A DNA stretch of 64,000 nt from Alphaproteobacteria bacterium (lineage in GTDB: Bacteria; Pseudomonadota; Alphaproteobacteria; Puniceispirillales; Puniceispirillaceae). The notes below the pieces were generated by a model that was not told the origin of the DNA, made no database searches, and saw only the letters and a program-made list of their open reading frames with translations. The number at the start of each line of letters is the position of its first letter. Within the stretch, counting starts at the first letter, position 1. The stretch lies in NCBI GenBank assembly GCA_012269555.1, contig JAAXKA010000146.1, positions 1 through 64,000 of the forward strand. The letters run 5' to 3'. A program made the position numbers and the translations under genes. Positions 16,350 to 25,846 of this stretch are shown here, piece after piece.

Positions 16350-17605
16350 AAATCAGCAATATCTGTTCTGTAAAAACCATTTTCCCAATTAATTTTTGAC
16401 ACGGTTTCATAAGCTTCCAAGCGTGCTTTTTGATAACTCTTCGCTTTAGCAGTTATGCTTAACACGCGTCCACCTTTCGCGATTATTTCGCCTTTCTGAT
16501 TCATTGCAGTCCCTGAGTGGTAGATAAAACAATCTGTGTTCAATGAGACAAGGTCTATATCTTTAATTATTGAATTAGGCTCATAGCTGCCAGGGTATCC
16601 TTTATTGGCCATAACGACGGTAATTGCAACGTCATTGCTAAACTTAATAACTGCATCCTTTTGGGCTTGATTACAATGCAGAAGAATTAGGTCTAGCAAA
16701 TCACTCTCTAGTCTAGGCAAGATAACTTGAGCTTCAGGGTCACCAAATCTGCAATTAAATTCTATGACTTTCGGACCTGCATCTGTCAGCATCAGTCCTG
16801 CATATAATATCCCGGTATAGGGCTTACCATCTAATACCATTCCTTTTGCAACCGGATTTAAGATTTTCTCAATTATATGTTCACGTAATTTGTTCGTTTC
16901 ATCTGGTGATGGGCTCACTGCGCCCATTCCACCTGTATTGGGTCCTTCATCTCCATTAAATGCCCTTTTATGGTCCCTTGCACTTGCAAGCCAAATTACT
17001 TCTTCAGAGTCAATGAGCGCAAAAGCGGATAGTTCAGCGCCACAAATGCATTCTTCTACTATTATAGTATCACTAGCTGCTCCAAAACCACCGGAAAGCA
17101 TCATATCAATCGTATCGAAGGCTTGTTTTTTTGTTTTACAGACAACAACACCTTTTCCTGCAGCAAGGCCATCTGCTTTAACCACACATTCTGAGCCCAT
17201 TTCATCTACATATTTTTTGGCTTTTTGGTTATCTGTAAAACGACTAAAATTAGGTTGCGGTATATCATATCGCTTGCAGAAATCACGTGCAAAATATTTA
17301 GACCCCTCTAGTTCCGCCGCTGCAGCACTTGGTCCGAATGCCAAGATATTACTTGCCCGTAAAGCATCTGCGAGTCCTGCAACCAGGGGCACTTCAGGGC
17401 CGATAACGACAAGCTCAATATTAAATCTTTTACATTCCTGAATGATTGCTTCGTTATTTTCAGATGACAATTCAATACAAGTGGCAAATTTAGATATACC
17501 TGGGTTTCCAGGAGCGGCATATAGTCGTGTACACTTTATTGAAGTTGAAATGGCTTTTGCAAGTGCATGTTCCCTTCCACCTCCTCCAACAATTAATACG
17601 TTCAT
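16346..17605 (-). CDS. purD: phosphoribosylamine--glycine ligase
   Basis: This 419-residue ATP-grasp enzyme catalyses the second step of de novo purine synthesis (phosphoribosylamine to GAR). The N-terminal Gly-Gly-Gly-Gly-Arg-Glu-His-Ala motif, the Ala-Asp-Gly-Leu-Ala-Ala-Gly-Lys-Gly ATP-binding loop and the Asn-Thr-Gly-Gly-Met-Gly-Ala block are all present. Length is normal. It is divergent from xseA across a gap of about 130 bases. The later enzyme purH is also in the window at 56 kb but in a separate transcript. Confidence 0.97.
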   Translation of the reverse strand: MNVLIVGGGGREHALAKAISTSIKCTRLYAAPGNPGISKFATCIELSSENNEAIIQECKRFNIELVVIGPEVPLVAGLADALRASNILAFGPSAAAAELEGSKYFARDFCKRYDIPQPNFSRFTDNQKAKKYVDEMGSECVVKADGLAAGKGVVVCKTKKQAFDTIDMMLSGGFGAASDTIIVEECICGAELSAFALIDSEEVIWLASARDHKRAFNGDEGPNTGGMGAVSPSPDETNKLREHIIEKILNPVAKGMVLDGKPYTGILYAGLMLTDAGPKVIEFNCRFGDPEAQVILPRLESDLLDLILLHCNQAQKDAVIKFSNDVAITVVMANKGYPGSYEPNSIIKDIDLVSLNTDCFIYHSGTAMNQKGEIIAKGGRVLSITAKAKSYQKARLEAYETVSKINWENGFYRTDIADF

Positions 17606-17737
17606 CTTCGCTTATCCATAAATTATATTAATTAAATCTATTTGTCTTTAGAATGCTTATATATTCAGCTGATGTCGGCCGTTGTCTAAATTGAGGTATC
17701 TGTGCCATAAATAGAGCATTAGAACAATGATATTTAA

Positions 17738-19213
17738 ATGAGAAACTATATTTTGTCTGAAAAAGAAACACTTTCGAACCAACCAATATACACAGTCGCT
17801 GATTTATCAAACGCGGTAAAACGGGCGATTGAGTCTAATTTCGATTTTGTTAGAGTTCGCGGTGAAATTTCAAAGCCAGCTTCTCCGGGTTCTGGACATA
17901 TTTATTTTAGCTTAAAAGATCTAAACGTTACTTTAGCCTGTGTTATTTGGAAAGGACAGCTAAGTCATATTGATATTCAACCAGAGGAGGGTATGGACGT
18001 TGTTTGTACAGGAAAATTAACAACATTTTCTGGACAGTCACGCTATCAATTAAATGTAATCCAAATTGAATATTCTGGTGAAGGGGCATTACTTAAACAA
18101 TTAGAGGTATTAAAAAGGCAACTTCAAGCTGAGGGTTTATTCTCTGAAGATCGAAAGCAAAAAATACCATATTTGCCATCTGTGATAGGGGTAGTAACGT
18201 CGCCAACCGGCGCTGTAATAAGAGATATTCTGCATAGATTATCAGAAAGATTTGGTGTTCGTGTTTTAATTGCGCCAGTTCCCGTTCAAGGCTTGGGAGC
18301 AGAAAAGCATATTGCAAATGCGATCACTGCGTTTAATCAATTGTCCCAATCTGAGAATATCCCAAAACCTCAAGTTATCATTGTAGCTCGTGGTGGTGGC
18401 TCACTTGAAGATCTTTGGTGTTTTAATGAGGAAGTTGTTGTAAGAGCGGTCTCTGAAAGCAAAATACCTATTATTTCTGCTGTTGGGCATGAGACAGATA
18501 CAACATTAATTGATTATGCTGCTGATATAAGGGCTCCAACCCCAACTGCGGCAGCAGAAATTGCAACCCCCGTTTTAACAGAGTTAATAACACGTATAAA
18601 TGAGCTTAATTTTAGAACAAGCCAAGCCATAGATAGAAAGTTTCTCTTCAAAGAGAATCAACTCACTGCCGCAATTCGAGGACTTATACATCCTTCAGAT
18701 CAAATTAATAATTATAGTCAAAGAATTGATATTATGAATGAGCGAATTGAAAAAACATTGCAAAATATTATTAGTTCAAAACAGAATTATTTAACACGTT
18801 TGTTTGAGAAAATGCCAAAACCTGAGCAAAAGCTCACTAACATTCAGTCAATTATAATAGAAGCAAATGAACGGATGAAAGCACAAATTGAAAAAATTCT
18901 TTTGAATTCAGAGCAGACGGTTCTGAGATATGGGCAATTATTGGACGCTTTTTCTTTTAAGAGGGTACTTGAAAAGGGTTTTGTGTTAGTAACTGATAGA
19001 GAAGGAAACCCAGTTAAACAATCGCAGGATGCCGAAACAGGTGCATATATAAATCTTCAGTTTTACGATGCTAAAAGACAAGCACAACTTGACCCAGACA
19101 CATTAAATACAGTTGATAATAAAGGTGACAATAGCTCAGAAAAACGTGAAATTTCTAAACAAAAAGAAAATAATAAAAAAAATAAAATGGAATTACAGCC
19201 CAAATTATTATAG
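17738..19213 (+). CDS. xseA: exodeoxyribonuclease VII large subunit
   Basis: The protein opens with the OB-fold domain (Tyr-Thr-Val-Ala-Asp-Leu-Ser ... Val-Arg-Gly-Glu-Ile-Ser and Gly-His-Ile-Tyr-Phe-Ser-Leu-Lys-Asp). The catalytic region follows, with Val-Val-Thr-Ser-Pro-Thr-Gly-Ala, Arg-Gly-Gly-Gly-Ser-Leu-Glu-Asp-Leu and Gly-His-Glu-Thr-Asp-Thr-Thr-Leu. A long helical segment comes next. The last 40 or so residues are Lys/Asn/Glu-rich low complexity, typical of AT-rich drift. The small subunit xseB is not adjacent. Confidence 0.95.
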   Translation: MRNYILSEKETLSNQPIYTVADLSNAVKRAIESNFDFVRVRGEISKPASPGSGHIYFSLKDLNVTLACVIWKGQLSHIDIQPEEGMDVVCTGKLTTFSGQSRYQLNVIQIEYSGEGALLKQLEVLKRQLQAEGLFSEDRKQKIPYLPSVIGVVTSPTGAVIRDILHRLSERFGVRVLIAPVPVQGLGAEKHIANAITAFNQLSQSENIPKPQVIIVARGGGSLEDLWCFNEEVVVRAVSESKIPIISAVGHETDTTLIDYAADIRAPTPTAAAEIATPVLTELITRINELNFRTSQAIDRKFLFKENQLTAAIRGLIHPSDQINNYSQRIDIMNERIEKTLQNIISSKQNYLTRLFEKMPKPEQKLTNIQSIIIEANERMKAQIEKILLNSEQTVLRYGQLLDAFSFKRVLEKGFVLVTDREGNPVKQSQDAETGAYINLQFYDAKRQAQLDPDTLNTVDNKGDNSSEKREISKQKENNKKNKMELQPKLL

Positions 19214-19241
19214 CAATGCAAGGATTTCTGACTGAGATATC

Positions 19242-20162
19242 TTATACATTAATACTTCCCCAGCGTCTGTGAGGCCATAGCCATTGATCGGGATGTTTTT
19301 TTATCCAGTCTTCAACTAGCTCATTTATATGTTTTGCCACAGCGAGAATTTCTTCATCTGTGGCAGCTTTTTTCACCGTAACTGGTTCGTGAACAATAAT
19401 TTTATAATAGGCACCATTAGTCCTTATAGTCTCGACAGGAAAGAGTTTAATCTGCAGTTTGGCCGCAATTTTTATGTGTGCAATAGGTGTTTTAGCAGGC
19501 ATGCCAAAAAATGGAACCATGCGACCTTCGCGAAGTTGCTGGTCGATTAGTATGGCTATAACGCCATTTTCTTGGACAGTAGATAACATTCCTGATGCTG
19601 CTTTTCGACCCTTTTGAAAGAAGTTTGCATTTAAATATTTCTGACGTTTTTGGATTAAAAAATTAGCGAGTGGATTGTTCAGAGGTCGATAGACTATTCC
19701 TGATTTTCTATTTAGTCTCTTTAATATAGTTGGAATTACTTCCCAATTTGCTTGATGGGCACCAATAATTATGCTCCCCTCTTCACATCCAGCAATTTTT
19801 TCTAGTCCTTCTATTTGAACTCGTTTTGACGAATTCATTAAACTAAGAGTATGAGAAAATTCTCCTATATTACGTCCTAGATTCCACCACATAGCTGATA
19901 AAATTTGATTATGCTCGTTTTCTGAAAGTTCTGGTATTGCAAGTGATAGATTTGCTCTTGCTCTTTTATGCCAGCTTGTCAAAGGGCCTATTTTTGAACT
20001 CAACCAGCCTGTAGATGAGCTTGCAATATCAATAGGTACAATTCGTAAAATAAGAAGTACGAAAAATAACAATATAGCTTCAATAGGCCAAATTATATAG
20101 CGAATTAGAAATTGTTTTAACTTGGGATTACGATGATATGACATTTTCAAATATAGTTTCAA
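19242..20162 (-). CDS. lpxL: lipid A biosynthesis acyltransferase (LpxL/HtrB family)
   Basis: This inner-membrane acyltransferase adds secondary acyl chains to Kdo2-lipid IVA. One N-terminal hydrophobic anchor (about 20-42) precedes the HTRB core with the catalytic His136-x4-Glu141 (HQANWE). A Val-Tyr-Arg-Pro-Leu-Asn-Asn-Pro block and a late Arg-Glu-Gly-Arg-Met-Val-Pro-Phe-Phe-Gly motif are also present. The gene overlaps lpxK by 17-35 bases depending on whether Met7 or Met1 is used. It is the last gene of the lipid A string. Confidence 0.92.
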   Translation of the reverse strand: MKLYLKMSYHRNPKLKQFLIRYIIWPIEAILLFFVLLILRIVPIDIASSSTGWLSSKIGPLTSWHKRARANLSLAIPELSENEHNQILSAMWWNLGRNIGEFSHTLSLMNSSKRVQIEGLEKIAGCEEGSIIIGAHQANWEVIPTILKRLNRKSGIVYRPLNNPLANFLIQKRQKYLNANFFQKGRKAASGMLSTVQENGVIAILIDQQLREGRMVPFFGMPAKTPIAHIKIAAKLQIKLFPVETIRTNGAYYKIIVHEPVTVKKAATDEEILAVAKHINELVEDWIKKHPDQWLWPHRRWGSINV

Positions 20163-21129
20163 GAAATGATACTATTTTTATGGTATCATCTGCAGAGAAA
20201 TGAATTCTAACTGGCACAGTTAGAACTCTGTCACGCCAATCAGAAGGCAATCTCATCCAATCTTTTTGTGTTGTAACAAGTTCGGCCCCAGATTGCATCG
20301 CCTCCTCGTATAATTGGGTTAAATCTGCATCGGTGTACGGATGGTGGTCTGCAAAGTGTGCTTCTCCAACAAGGTCAGCCCCAATATCATTTAATGTTTT
20401 GAAAAACCGTGATGGGTTACCAATTCCTGCAAAACCGTAGACACGTCTATTTTTCATTTTCTCAACTATTTCTTCGTCGGGCTGGAGTTCTCCTGTAAAA
20501 ATAGGAATATGGGGTGGAATTTTTTGTCCCAAACCTGTTTCATCTTTCCCATTAAAAATTACCAAATCTATATTTTGTATACCAACTTCCAATTTCTGCC
20601 GCATTGGTCCCGCTGGTAATAAAAAACCATTTCCAATTCCAAACTTTCCATCGAACACGGCAATATTTAAATCTTTTTTTAATGTTGGATTCTGAAGGCC
20701 ATCATCCATTACTATGCAGTCATATTTTTTTTTGTCTAATATATGGTTCGCCCCTAAAGGTCTGTTCCTGCTTACACACACATCCAGTGAGTGAGCCATC
20801 ATTAGAGGTTCATCACCAACATCCAATGATTGATGAAGATTTGTACTAACAAAAATTGGCCCTTTTTCCTTGCCACCAAATCCACGCGTTAAAATTGAAG
20901 TTGATTTTCCAATGCCTGATAGAAATCTGCATAAAGTAATTACGACAGGTGTTTTACCACTTCCACCAACAGTAAGATTACCTACACAAATAACTGGAAT
21001 TTCTGTTTCTTTAGTGTTCAATATTTTTTGTTGTGCATAGTGGCCAAAACGCCAGATATAGCTAACCGGAAATAAGATAACCGACTGCCAGCTAAGTTCA
21101 GTCCAAAAATGGGGTGTTTTGATTGGCAT
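20128..21129 (-). CDS. lpxK: tetraacyldisaccharide 4'-kinase
   Basis: LpxK phosphorylates the 4' position of tetraacyldisaccharide-1-phosphate to give lipid IVA at the inner membrane. The P-loop Gly-Asn-Leu-Thr-Val-Gly-Gly-Ser-Gly-Lys-Thr-Pro is at residues 50-61, close to the single N-terminal hydrophobic helix. Asp-Asp-Gly-Leu-Gln-Asn near 140 and Asp-His-His-Pro-Tyr near 260 match family motifs. The ATG directly abuts the stop of waaA. Confidence 0.95.
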   Translation of the reverse strand: MPIKTPHFWTELSWQSVILFPVSYIWRFGHYAQQKILNTKETEIPVICVGNLTVGGSGKTPVVITLCRFLSGIGKSTSILTRGFGGKEKGPIFVSTNLHQSLDVGDEPLMMAHSLDVCVSRNRPLGANHILDKKKYDCIVMDDGLQNPTLKKDLNIAVFDGKFGIGNGFLLPAGPMRQKLEVGIQNIDLVIFNGKDETGLGQKIPPHIPIFTGELQPDEEIVEKMKNRRVYGFAGIGNPSRFFKTLNDIGADLVGEAHFADHHPYTDADLTQLYEEAMQSGAELVTTQKDWMRLPSDWRDRVLTVPVRIHFSADDTIKIVSFLETIFENVISS

Positions 21130-22422
21130 CTAGGGTTTTTGCTCTATAGTTGATATAATATAATGTGCCGCTTTTGCAGGACGCATGCAAGCTTCTTGAG
21201 CAATTTTTTGACCCTTCATTAAAGCTTTTTCCATTCTGTTATTAGGTTTAAGAATATCTTCTAATGTCCTTCTGAGAGTTTGATTTGATTTAACTTGATG
21301 TATCATCCCTGTTTTAATTAACAAAGAATAGTCAGACTTATTTTTAAAAATAGACTTACCACATATTATTGCTTTTCCTGCAAGTGCAGGCTCAATAGGG
21401 TTATGCCCTCCAGACTTAAAAAAGCTACCACCAAGAACAATAATATCTGCAACATTGTACAAGCACCTCATTTCTCCCATGCTATCACTTAGAAAATAAC
21501 GATGTTTAGAACTCGGTAGTTCTCCTTTTGAACGTCTTGGCATTGAACCTAATCGGTTTATAATTTCTTCAGCTCTATTGAGGTGTCTTGGCGCAAATAT
21601 TAAGAGAAATTTCTCAGAACTAGCTATTTTCGAAACTGCGTTTGCAATAAGTACCTCCTCATTTTCATGAGTTGATGCAGCAAGTATTATTTTATATTTA
21701 GTTTCCTTTGCATAGTTTCTCAGGGCCAACTCATAAGGAGATTTTGGCAAGTTCATGAGGGGGCTGTTTTTAAGTGAACCAAAATTCAAAAACTCTGGCC
21801 CACCGTTACACTTCGCTATGTTCGCTAGCTGTTCGAAGCGTTTTTTTTGTTCATTATCAATAGCTAATATTAATGAAGGGCTTGAAAAAAGCTGTTTTGC
21901 AAGCAACGGATTTTTTTCCCATTTTGACTTTGAAGATTTTGAGATTTGGCTCGAAGCAAAAATTATAGGGATTTGTCTTTTCTTTGTTTGAGTAATTAGA
22001 TTGAACCAGAAATCAGATTCCAAAAATAAGGCACAATCAGGCTTCCAGTAATTCAAAAAATTAGAAACCCAGGTTAAGTGATCTAATGGCTGAAATGTAT
22101 GTATAACGGGCATTTTAGAACAGTTTTTATCAATATTTTCAGCTGAAGTTATTGTATTTGTAGTTATTAAAAAATGCCAATCTGGGCGTAAATTTTTTAA
22201 ATAACCAACCAGATTAATGGCTGCGTTAGACTCGCCAAGAGAAACCGCATGTAACCATATTAATTTTCCCTTAGGGCGAGGTAATTTATATCCTCGACCA
22301 AATCTTTCATTTAAACGTAACTTATCTTCTTTCCTCTTCCCTAAACGAAAATACAAAAAAAATCGAATAAAAGGAAAAAGGAACCCCCAGCATAATTGAT
22401 ATAAAAAAGGGTTAATATACAT
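21130..22422 (-). CDS. waaA: 3-deoxy-D-manno-octulosonic acid transferase
   Basis: This GT30 glycosyltransferase transfers Kdo onto lipid IVA at the inner membrane. The N-terminal domain has the Trp-Leu-His-Ala-Val-Ser-Leu-Gly-Glu motif near 52-60, which carries the catalytic Glu. The C-terminal domain has Ala-Ser-Thr-His-Glu-Asn-Glu-Glu, Arg-His-Leu-Asn-Arg-Ala-Glu and Gly-Gly-Ser-Phe-x4-Gly-His-Asn-Pro-Ile-Glu-Pro. Length 430 is normal. It lies base to base with both neighbours, which indicates one transcript for late lipid A steps. Confidence 0.95.
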   Translation of the reverse strand: MYINPFLYQLCWGFLFPFIRFFLYFRLGKRKEDKLRLNERFGRGYKLPRPKGKLIWLHAVSLGESNAAINLVGYLKNLRPDWHFLITTNTITSAENIDKNCSKMPVIHTFQPLDHLTWVSNFLNYWKPDCALFLESDFWFNLITQTKKRQIPIIFASSQISKSSKSKWEKNPLLAKQLFSSPSLILAIDNEQKKRFEQLANIAKCNGGPEFLNFGSLKNSPLMNLPKSPYELALRNYAKETKYKIILAASTHENEEVLIANAVSKIASSEKFLLIFAPRHLNRAEEIINRLGSMPRRSKGELPSSKHRYFLSDSMGEMRCLYNVADIIVLGGSFFKSGGHNPIEPALAGKAIICGKSIFKNKSDYSLLIKTGMIHQVKSNQTLRRTLEDILKPNNRMEKALMKGQKIAQEACMRPAKAAHYIISTIEQKP

Positions 22423-23160
22423 TTATGGTCTCTTATTTTTTTTTCTCTTTATGCTTGCAGGTTTAGCAACTAGATAGTCACATTTTTCAGTCAGAATATT
22501 CAGCTCATTTTCAATTTGAAGACGCCAGCTCTCAAATATTTCCCTAGAAATTTGTCTTTTTTTATCTAGTATCTCATTTTTTTTTCTTTTTAGTGTAGAA
22601 AGTCTGATTGGTTCTCCCCATAAAACCAACGAGCTACTAAAGGGTTTTGGAATTCTGGTCTTATCCCAGCTATTAAGAACCCATTGTCTATCTGCTGCAA
22701 ATACAACTGGAATAATTTCAATGCCAGTTTGATGAGCTAAAGCAATTGGCCCCATAGCAAGTGTTCTTGCTGGACCTCTTGGTCCATCAGGTGTTATACC
22801 TACATTGTGTCCCTTTTTGAGCTCTTTAGCGAGCTCACGAAAACCACTCAATGCTTGTTTGTTAGATGACCCCCAAACAACATTCAATCCGACTAACTTG
22901 ATTGCCTTACCAAGAATTTTTCCATCTGAGTGAGGTGAATTTAACGTTGTGATTGGCCTTGGCAGGTTCCAAGTCATACCAATAATATGCTCGTGCCAAG
23001 AAATAATTATATATGGTTTTTTGCGCCTTTTAATTAACTTATAGGTGTGTTTATTTTCGTGCTTCCATCTAACTGTCACGCCGAGAAAAAAAATAATGCC
23101 AGCTAAAAGCAATGAGAAAAACGTTCTTCCTATGAAAAAATGACTTAGTTTTTTGATCAT
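22423..23160 (-). CDS. DUF374 lysophospholipid-type acyltransferase
   Basis: I start it at an internal Met that gives 245 residues, because the 32 residues above it are not hydrophobic or family-like; the longer start remains possible. One N-terminal membrane segment precedes the DUF374 core with Ser-Trp-His-Glu-His, Ser-Pro-His-Ser-Asp-Gly and Thr-Pro-Asp-Gly-Pro-Arg-Gly-Pro. In epsilonproteobacteria a DUF374 protein (LpxJ) is a lipid A secondary acyltransferase. Its place as first gene before waaA-lpxK-lpxL supports a lipid A acylation role here, though the exact position acylated is unknown. Confidence 0.85.
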   Translation of the reverse strand: MIKKLSHFFIGRTFFSLLLAGIIFFLGVTVRWKHENKHTYKLIKRRKKPYIIISWHEHIIGMTWNLPRPITTLNSPHSDGKILGKAIKLVGLNVVWGSSNKQALSGFRELAKELKKGHNVGITPDGPRGPARTLAMGPIALAHQTGIEIIPVVFAADRQWVLNSWDKTRIPKPFSSSLVLWGEPIRLSTLKRKKNEILDKKRQISREIFESWRLQIENELNILTEKCDYLVAKPASIKRKKNKRP

Positions 23161-23398
23161 ATTTTGGGCAATAAAGCTAATTGTGTTATGATGGTCAAAA
23201 CCATTCGATATTTCAAAACCACACATTTTTCTATCACGTCTTTGGAAAATTCGCAATTTGTTGTCATTTTATAGAATTTTCATAAAAAGTGAGTTATCTG
23301 CTTAGAATGTGGTAATAAGATTACTGTTGTAGGTAAAAATAATACGATAGTATGTCAAAAACAAATTAAGTTTAAATTTTGTTTTATTAAGGGTAGGA

Positions 23399-25153
23399 AT
23401 GCCAAAATCAGAAAGCAAAACATCTGTGGTTTATCGAGAAATCTGGTCCAGATTTGCAAAACCTTTCACCAGACTATTTATAACAGCAATTTTTTTAATG
23501 ATAATAGTTGCTGCATCAAGTGCTATTTATCCTGCTACGATGCAACAGGTTTTCAATCACCTTGCTGGAGAGGAAACTCTTATTAAGCATAATTTTATTA
23601 TCATCGTTCCAATAATTATTATTTTCATAGCAATGGTCAAAGCATCAGCGATGTATCTTCAAATAATCACGGTTAATCGATTTGCACAATCTATTGCAAC
23701 TTCAATGCAAGATAAGATGATGAACCATTTATTATACGCGGATTTAGGGGTGATTACCCAACATCCGTCAGGCGTTTTTATTTCTCGTATAATGAATGAT
23801 GTGAATCTGGTAAAAGAGGCTGTTGTTAGGTTGTCTAATAATCTTATAAGAGATTCATTAACTATTCTAGTAATGATTGGAATGATGTTTTGGTTTGATT
23901 TTTGGCTTTCCGTTCTAGTATTGGCAATTTATCCAATTGCTTTTCAACCGATTTTTTTGATTGGCCGCAGGCAGCGTCATCATGCACATCAATTGCAGAT
24001 CACCATGGAAAATGTAACTTCAATCATATCAGAAATTATCGGTGGTAGCAGAATGATAAAGGCTTTTGAGCTTGAAGATAAACAGACTGTGCGTGCCTCT
24101 AAAATATTTGATAAACTAAAAATTGCTTATTTATCTTTATTGTCAGGAAGGGCCCGTATAGATCCCTTGTTGGAGGCATTAGGAGGTATCGCGGTTGCAG
24201 GAGTGGTTGGTGTTGCAAGTTGGCGTATTAGTAATGGAGAAATGCTTGTTGGTGATGTGGTTGGTTTTATCACTGCATTGTTGATGCTAGTTCAGCCTGT
24301 AAGAGCTATTGGAACATTGAATGCTGTGACTCAAGAAGGGTTATCGGCTGGAAAAAGAGTGTTAGAATTAATATCTACGAAACCTACTATTAGGTCATCT
24401 GAAAATGCAGTTATATTAAAAACTAATAAAGCTGAAATTGAGTTTTCAAATGTCTCATTTTCATTTAAGGACAAACCTATTTTAAAGGATATAAGTTTTA
24501 AAATAAATGAGGGAGAAACAGTTGCTTTGGTTGGTGAAAGTGGTGCCGGAAAATCAACTTTAATCAATCTTATACCAAGATTTTTTGATATAAATAGAGG
24601 TAGAATTCTCATTAATAATCAAGATATCAGAGAGTTCAACATAAAAAGTTTACGAGCGCATATTGCGCTAATAAGCCAAGATTCAATCTTGTTTGATAAT
24701 ACAGTAATGGAAAACATTCGCTTTGGCAGGCAAAATGCCACGGAGACAGAAATTATGGATGCTGCAAAAAAAGCTGCAGCGGATGATTTTATTTGTGAAC
24801 TTGCAGGCGGTTATAGCGCCTTAGTTGGGCCTCATGGAAACTTACTTTCAGGTGGACAAAGGCAACGGATAGCAATTGCAAGAGCCATTTTGAAAGATGC
24901 TCCTATTTTACTTATGGATGAGGCTACCTCATCACTTGACGCTCAATCTGAACAGAAAGTTCAAGTTGGACTAGAGCAATCAATTAAAGGTCGAACAAGT
25001 CTGATTATTGCTCACCGTCTTTCAACGATTAAATCCGTAGATAGGATATATGTATTGAAAGCAGGGAAGATTATAGAGACAGGGACGCACGAGAGTTTGT
25101 TAGCTCAAGCAGGTACATATTCAAAAATGATTTCACTTCAGCAATTTTCATGA
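23399..25153 (+). CDS. msbA: MsbA-like ABC exporter (lipid A flippase type)
   Basis: This 584-residue half-transporter has six N-terminal transmembrane helices followed by an ATPase domain. Walker A Gly-Glu-Ser-Gly-Ala-Gly-Lys-Ser-Thr is at 379-387, the signature is Leu-Ser-Gly-Gly-Gln-Arg-Gln-Arg near 482, and Walker B Leu-Leu-Met-Asp-Glu and the His of Ala-His-Arg-Leu-Ser-Thr follow. The type IV exporter fold includes MsbA, multidrug and other exporters. Placement directly opposite the lipid A cluster makes MsbA function the best inference. Confidence 0.85.
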   Translation: MPKSESKTSVVYREIWSRFAKPFTRLFITAIFLMIIVAASSAIYPATMQQVFNHLAGEETLIKHNFIIIVPIIIIFIAMVKASAMYLQIITVNRFAQSIATSMQDKMMNHLLYADLGVITQHPSGVFISRIMNDVNLVKEAVVRLSNNLIRDSLTILVMIGMMFWFDFWLSVLVLAIYPIAFQPIFLIGRRQRHHAHQLQITMENVTSIISEIIGGSRMIKAFELEDKQTVRASKIFDKLKIAYLSLLSGRARIDPLLEALGGIAVAGVVGVASWRISNGEMLVGDVVGFITALLMLVQPVRAIGTLNAVTQEGLSAGKRVLELISTKPTIRSSENAVILKTNKAEIEFSNVSFSFKDKPILKDISFKINEGETVALVGESGAGKSTLINLIPRFFDINRGRILINNQDIREFNIKSLRAHIALISQDSILFDNTVMENIRFGRQNATETEIMDAAKKAAADDFICELAGGYSALVGPHGNLLSGGQRQRIAIARAILKDAPILLMDEATSSLDAQSEQKVQVGLEQSIKGRTSLIIAHRLSTIKSVDRIYVLKAGKIIETGTHESLLAQAGTYSKMISLQQFS

Positions 25154-25156
25154 TCA

Positions 25157-25846
25157 TTATTCTCTTTTTAAAATAGAATCAACAAAACGGCTTGCTATAG
25201 GTTGTGCTTGAAAGTCGCTTGATAGTTTTTCTGGGTCATAAATCTCTTCTACCCACTTAATGAATTCGATTCCCTGTTTTTCAAATGGTATATAAGATGC
25301 GATAAAAGCGTCAAGAATCCCAGTTTTAGCGTGTTTTATGTGCAAATATTTAAATGAAAGTTGCTTCAGCGCCTCAATTGCGGGTTTTTTCATTACGACT
25401 AAAACATATAAAGCTGACATCAAACCAGCTCTATCTGCACCTGACTTACAATGAAGCAATGATGGTTTCTGAATTGAAGAAAATAAAGAAGGAACCTTTA
25501 AAAGCATTTCTTTTTCAGGAGCTGCTCTGGAGCGCACTCTGAAGTTGATAAGATTTATATTCAATTTATCACAGACCTCTGCCTCTAATTGCCACCCGCC
25601 AGATACGCGGGGCCCTCTTAAATTCAGTATTGTTTTTATACCAAATTTATTGTGGGCATGTTCAATTTGCTTAGGAGAGGGCTGATTACTTCGCCACATA
25701 TAATTATCTATCTGATACAGATTTTGAAAAGCCAGTCTTAAAAACCCATGGTCGTGTAGGTATAATTCTAACCAATCAGCAAGGCCCGACCTTTTAAAAT
25801 TTGATGCTTCGTAAGGGTAGTCTAAAGAGACTTTTTTTTGACTCAT
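25157..25846 (-). CDS. protein tyrosine/dual-specificity phosphatase-like protein
   Basis: The Cys-x5-Arg phosphatase loop reads His-Cys-Lys-Ser-Gly-Ala-Asp-Arg-Ala-Gly with Cys133 and Arg139. An upstream Thr-Ile-Leu-Asn-Leu-Arg-Gly-Pro block (about 72-79) is typical of bacterial DSP-like and cyclin-phosphatase-like families. Length is 229, there is no signal peptide, and it should be cytoplasmic. The gene abuts the stop of tldE/pmbA, so it is probably co-expressed with it. The substrate could be a phosphoprotein, phosphoinositide-like lipid or nucleotide; nothing here decides. Confidence 0.8.
   Translation of the reverse strand: MSQKKVSLDYPYEASNFKRSGLADWLELYLHDHGFLRLAFQNLYQIDNYMWRSNQPSPKQIEHAHNKFGIKTILNLRGPRVSGGWQLEAEVCDKLNINLINFRVRSRAAPEKEMLLKVPSLFSSIQKPSLLHCKSGADRAGLMSALYVLVVMKKPAIEALKQLSFKYLHIKHAKTGILDAFIASYIPFEKQGIEFIKWVEEIYDPEKLSSDFQAQPIASRFVDSILKRE

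Noticed and set aside
16890-17441. 183-codon open frame antisense to purD
   Set aside because: It mirrors conserved purD codons and shows no recognisable domain or ribosome site.
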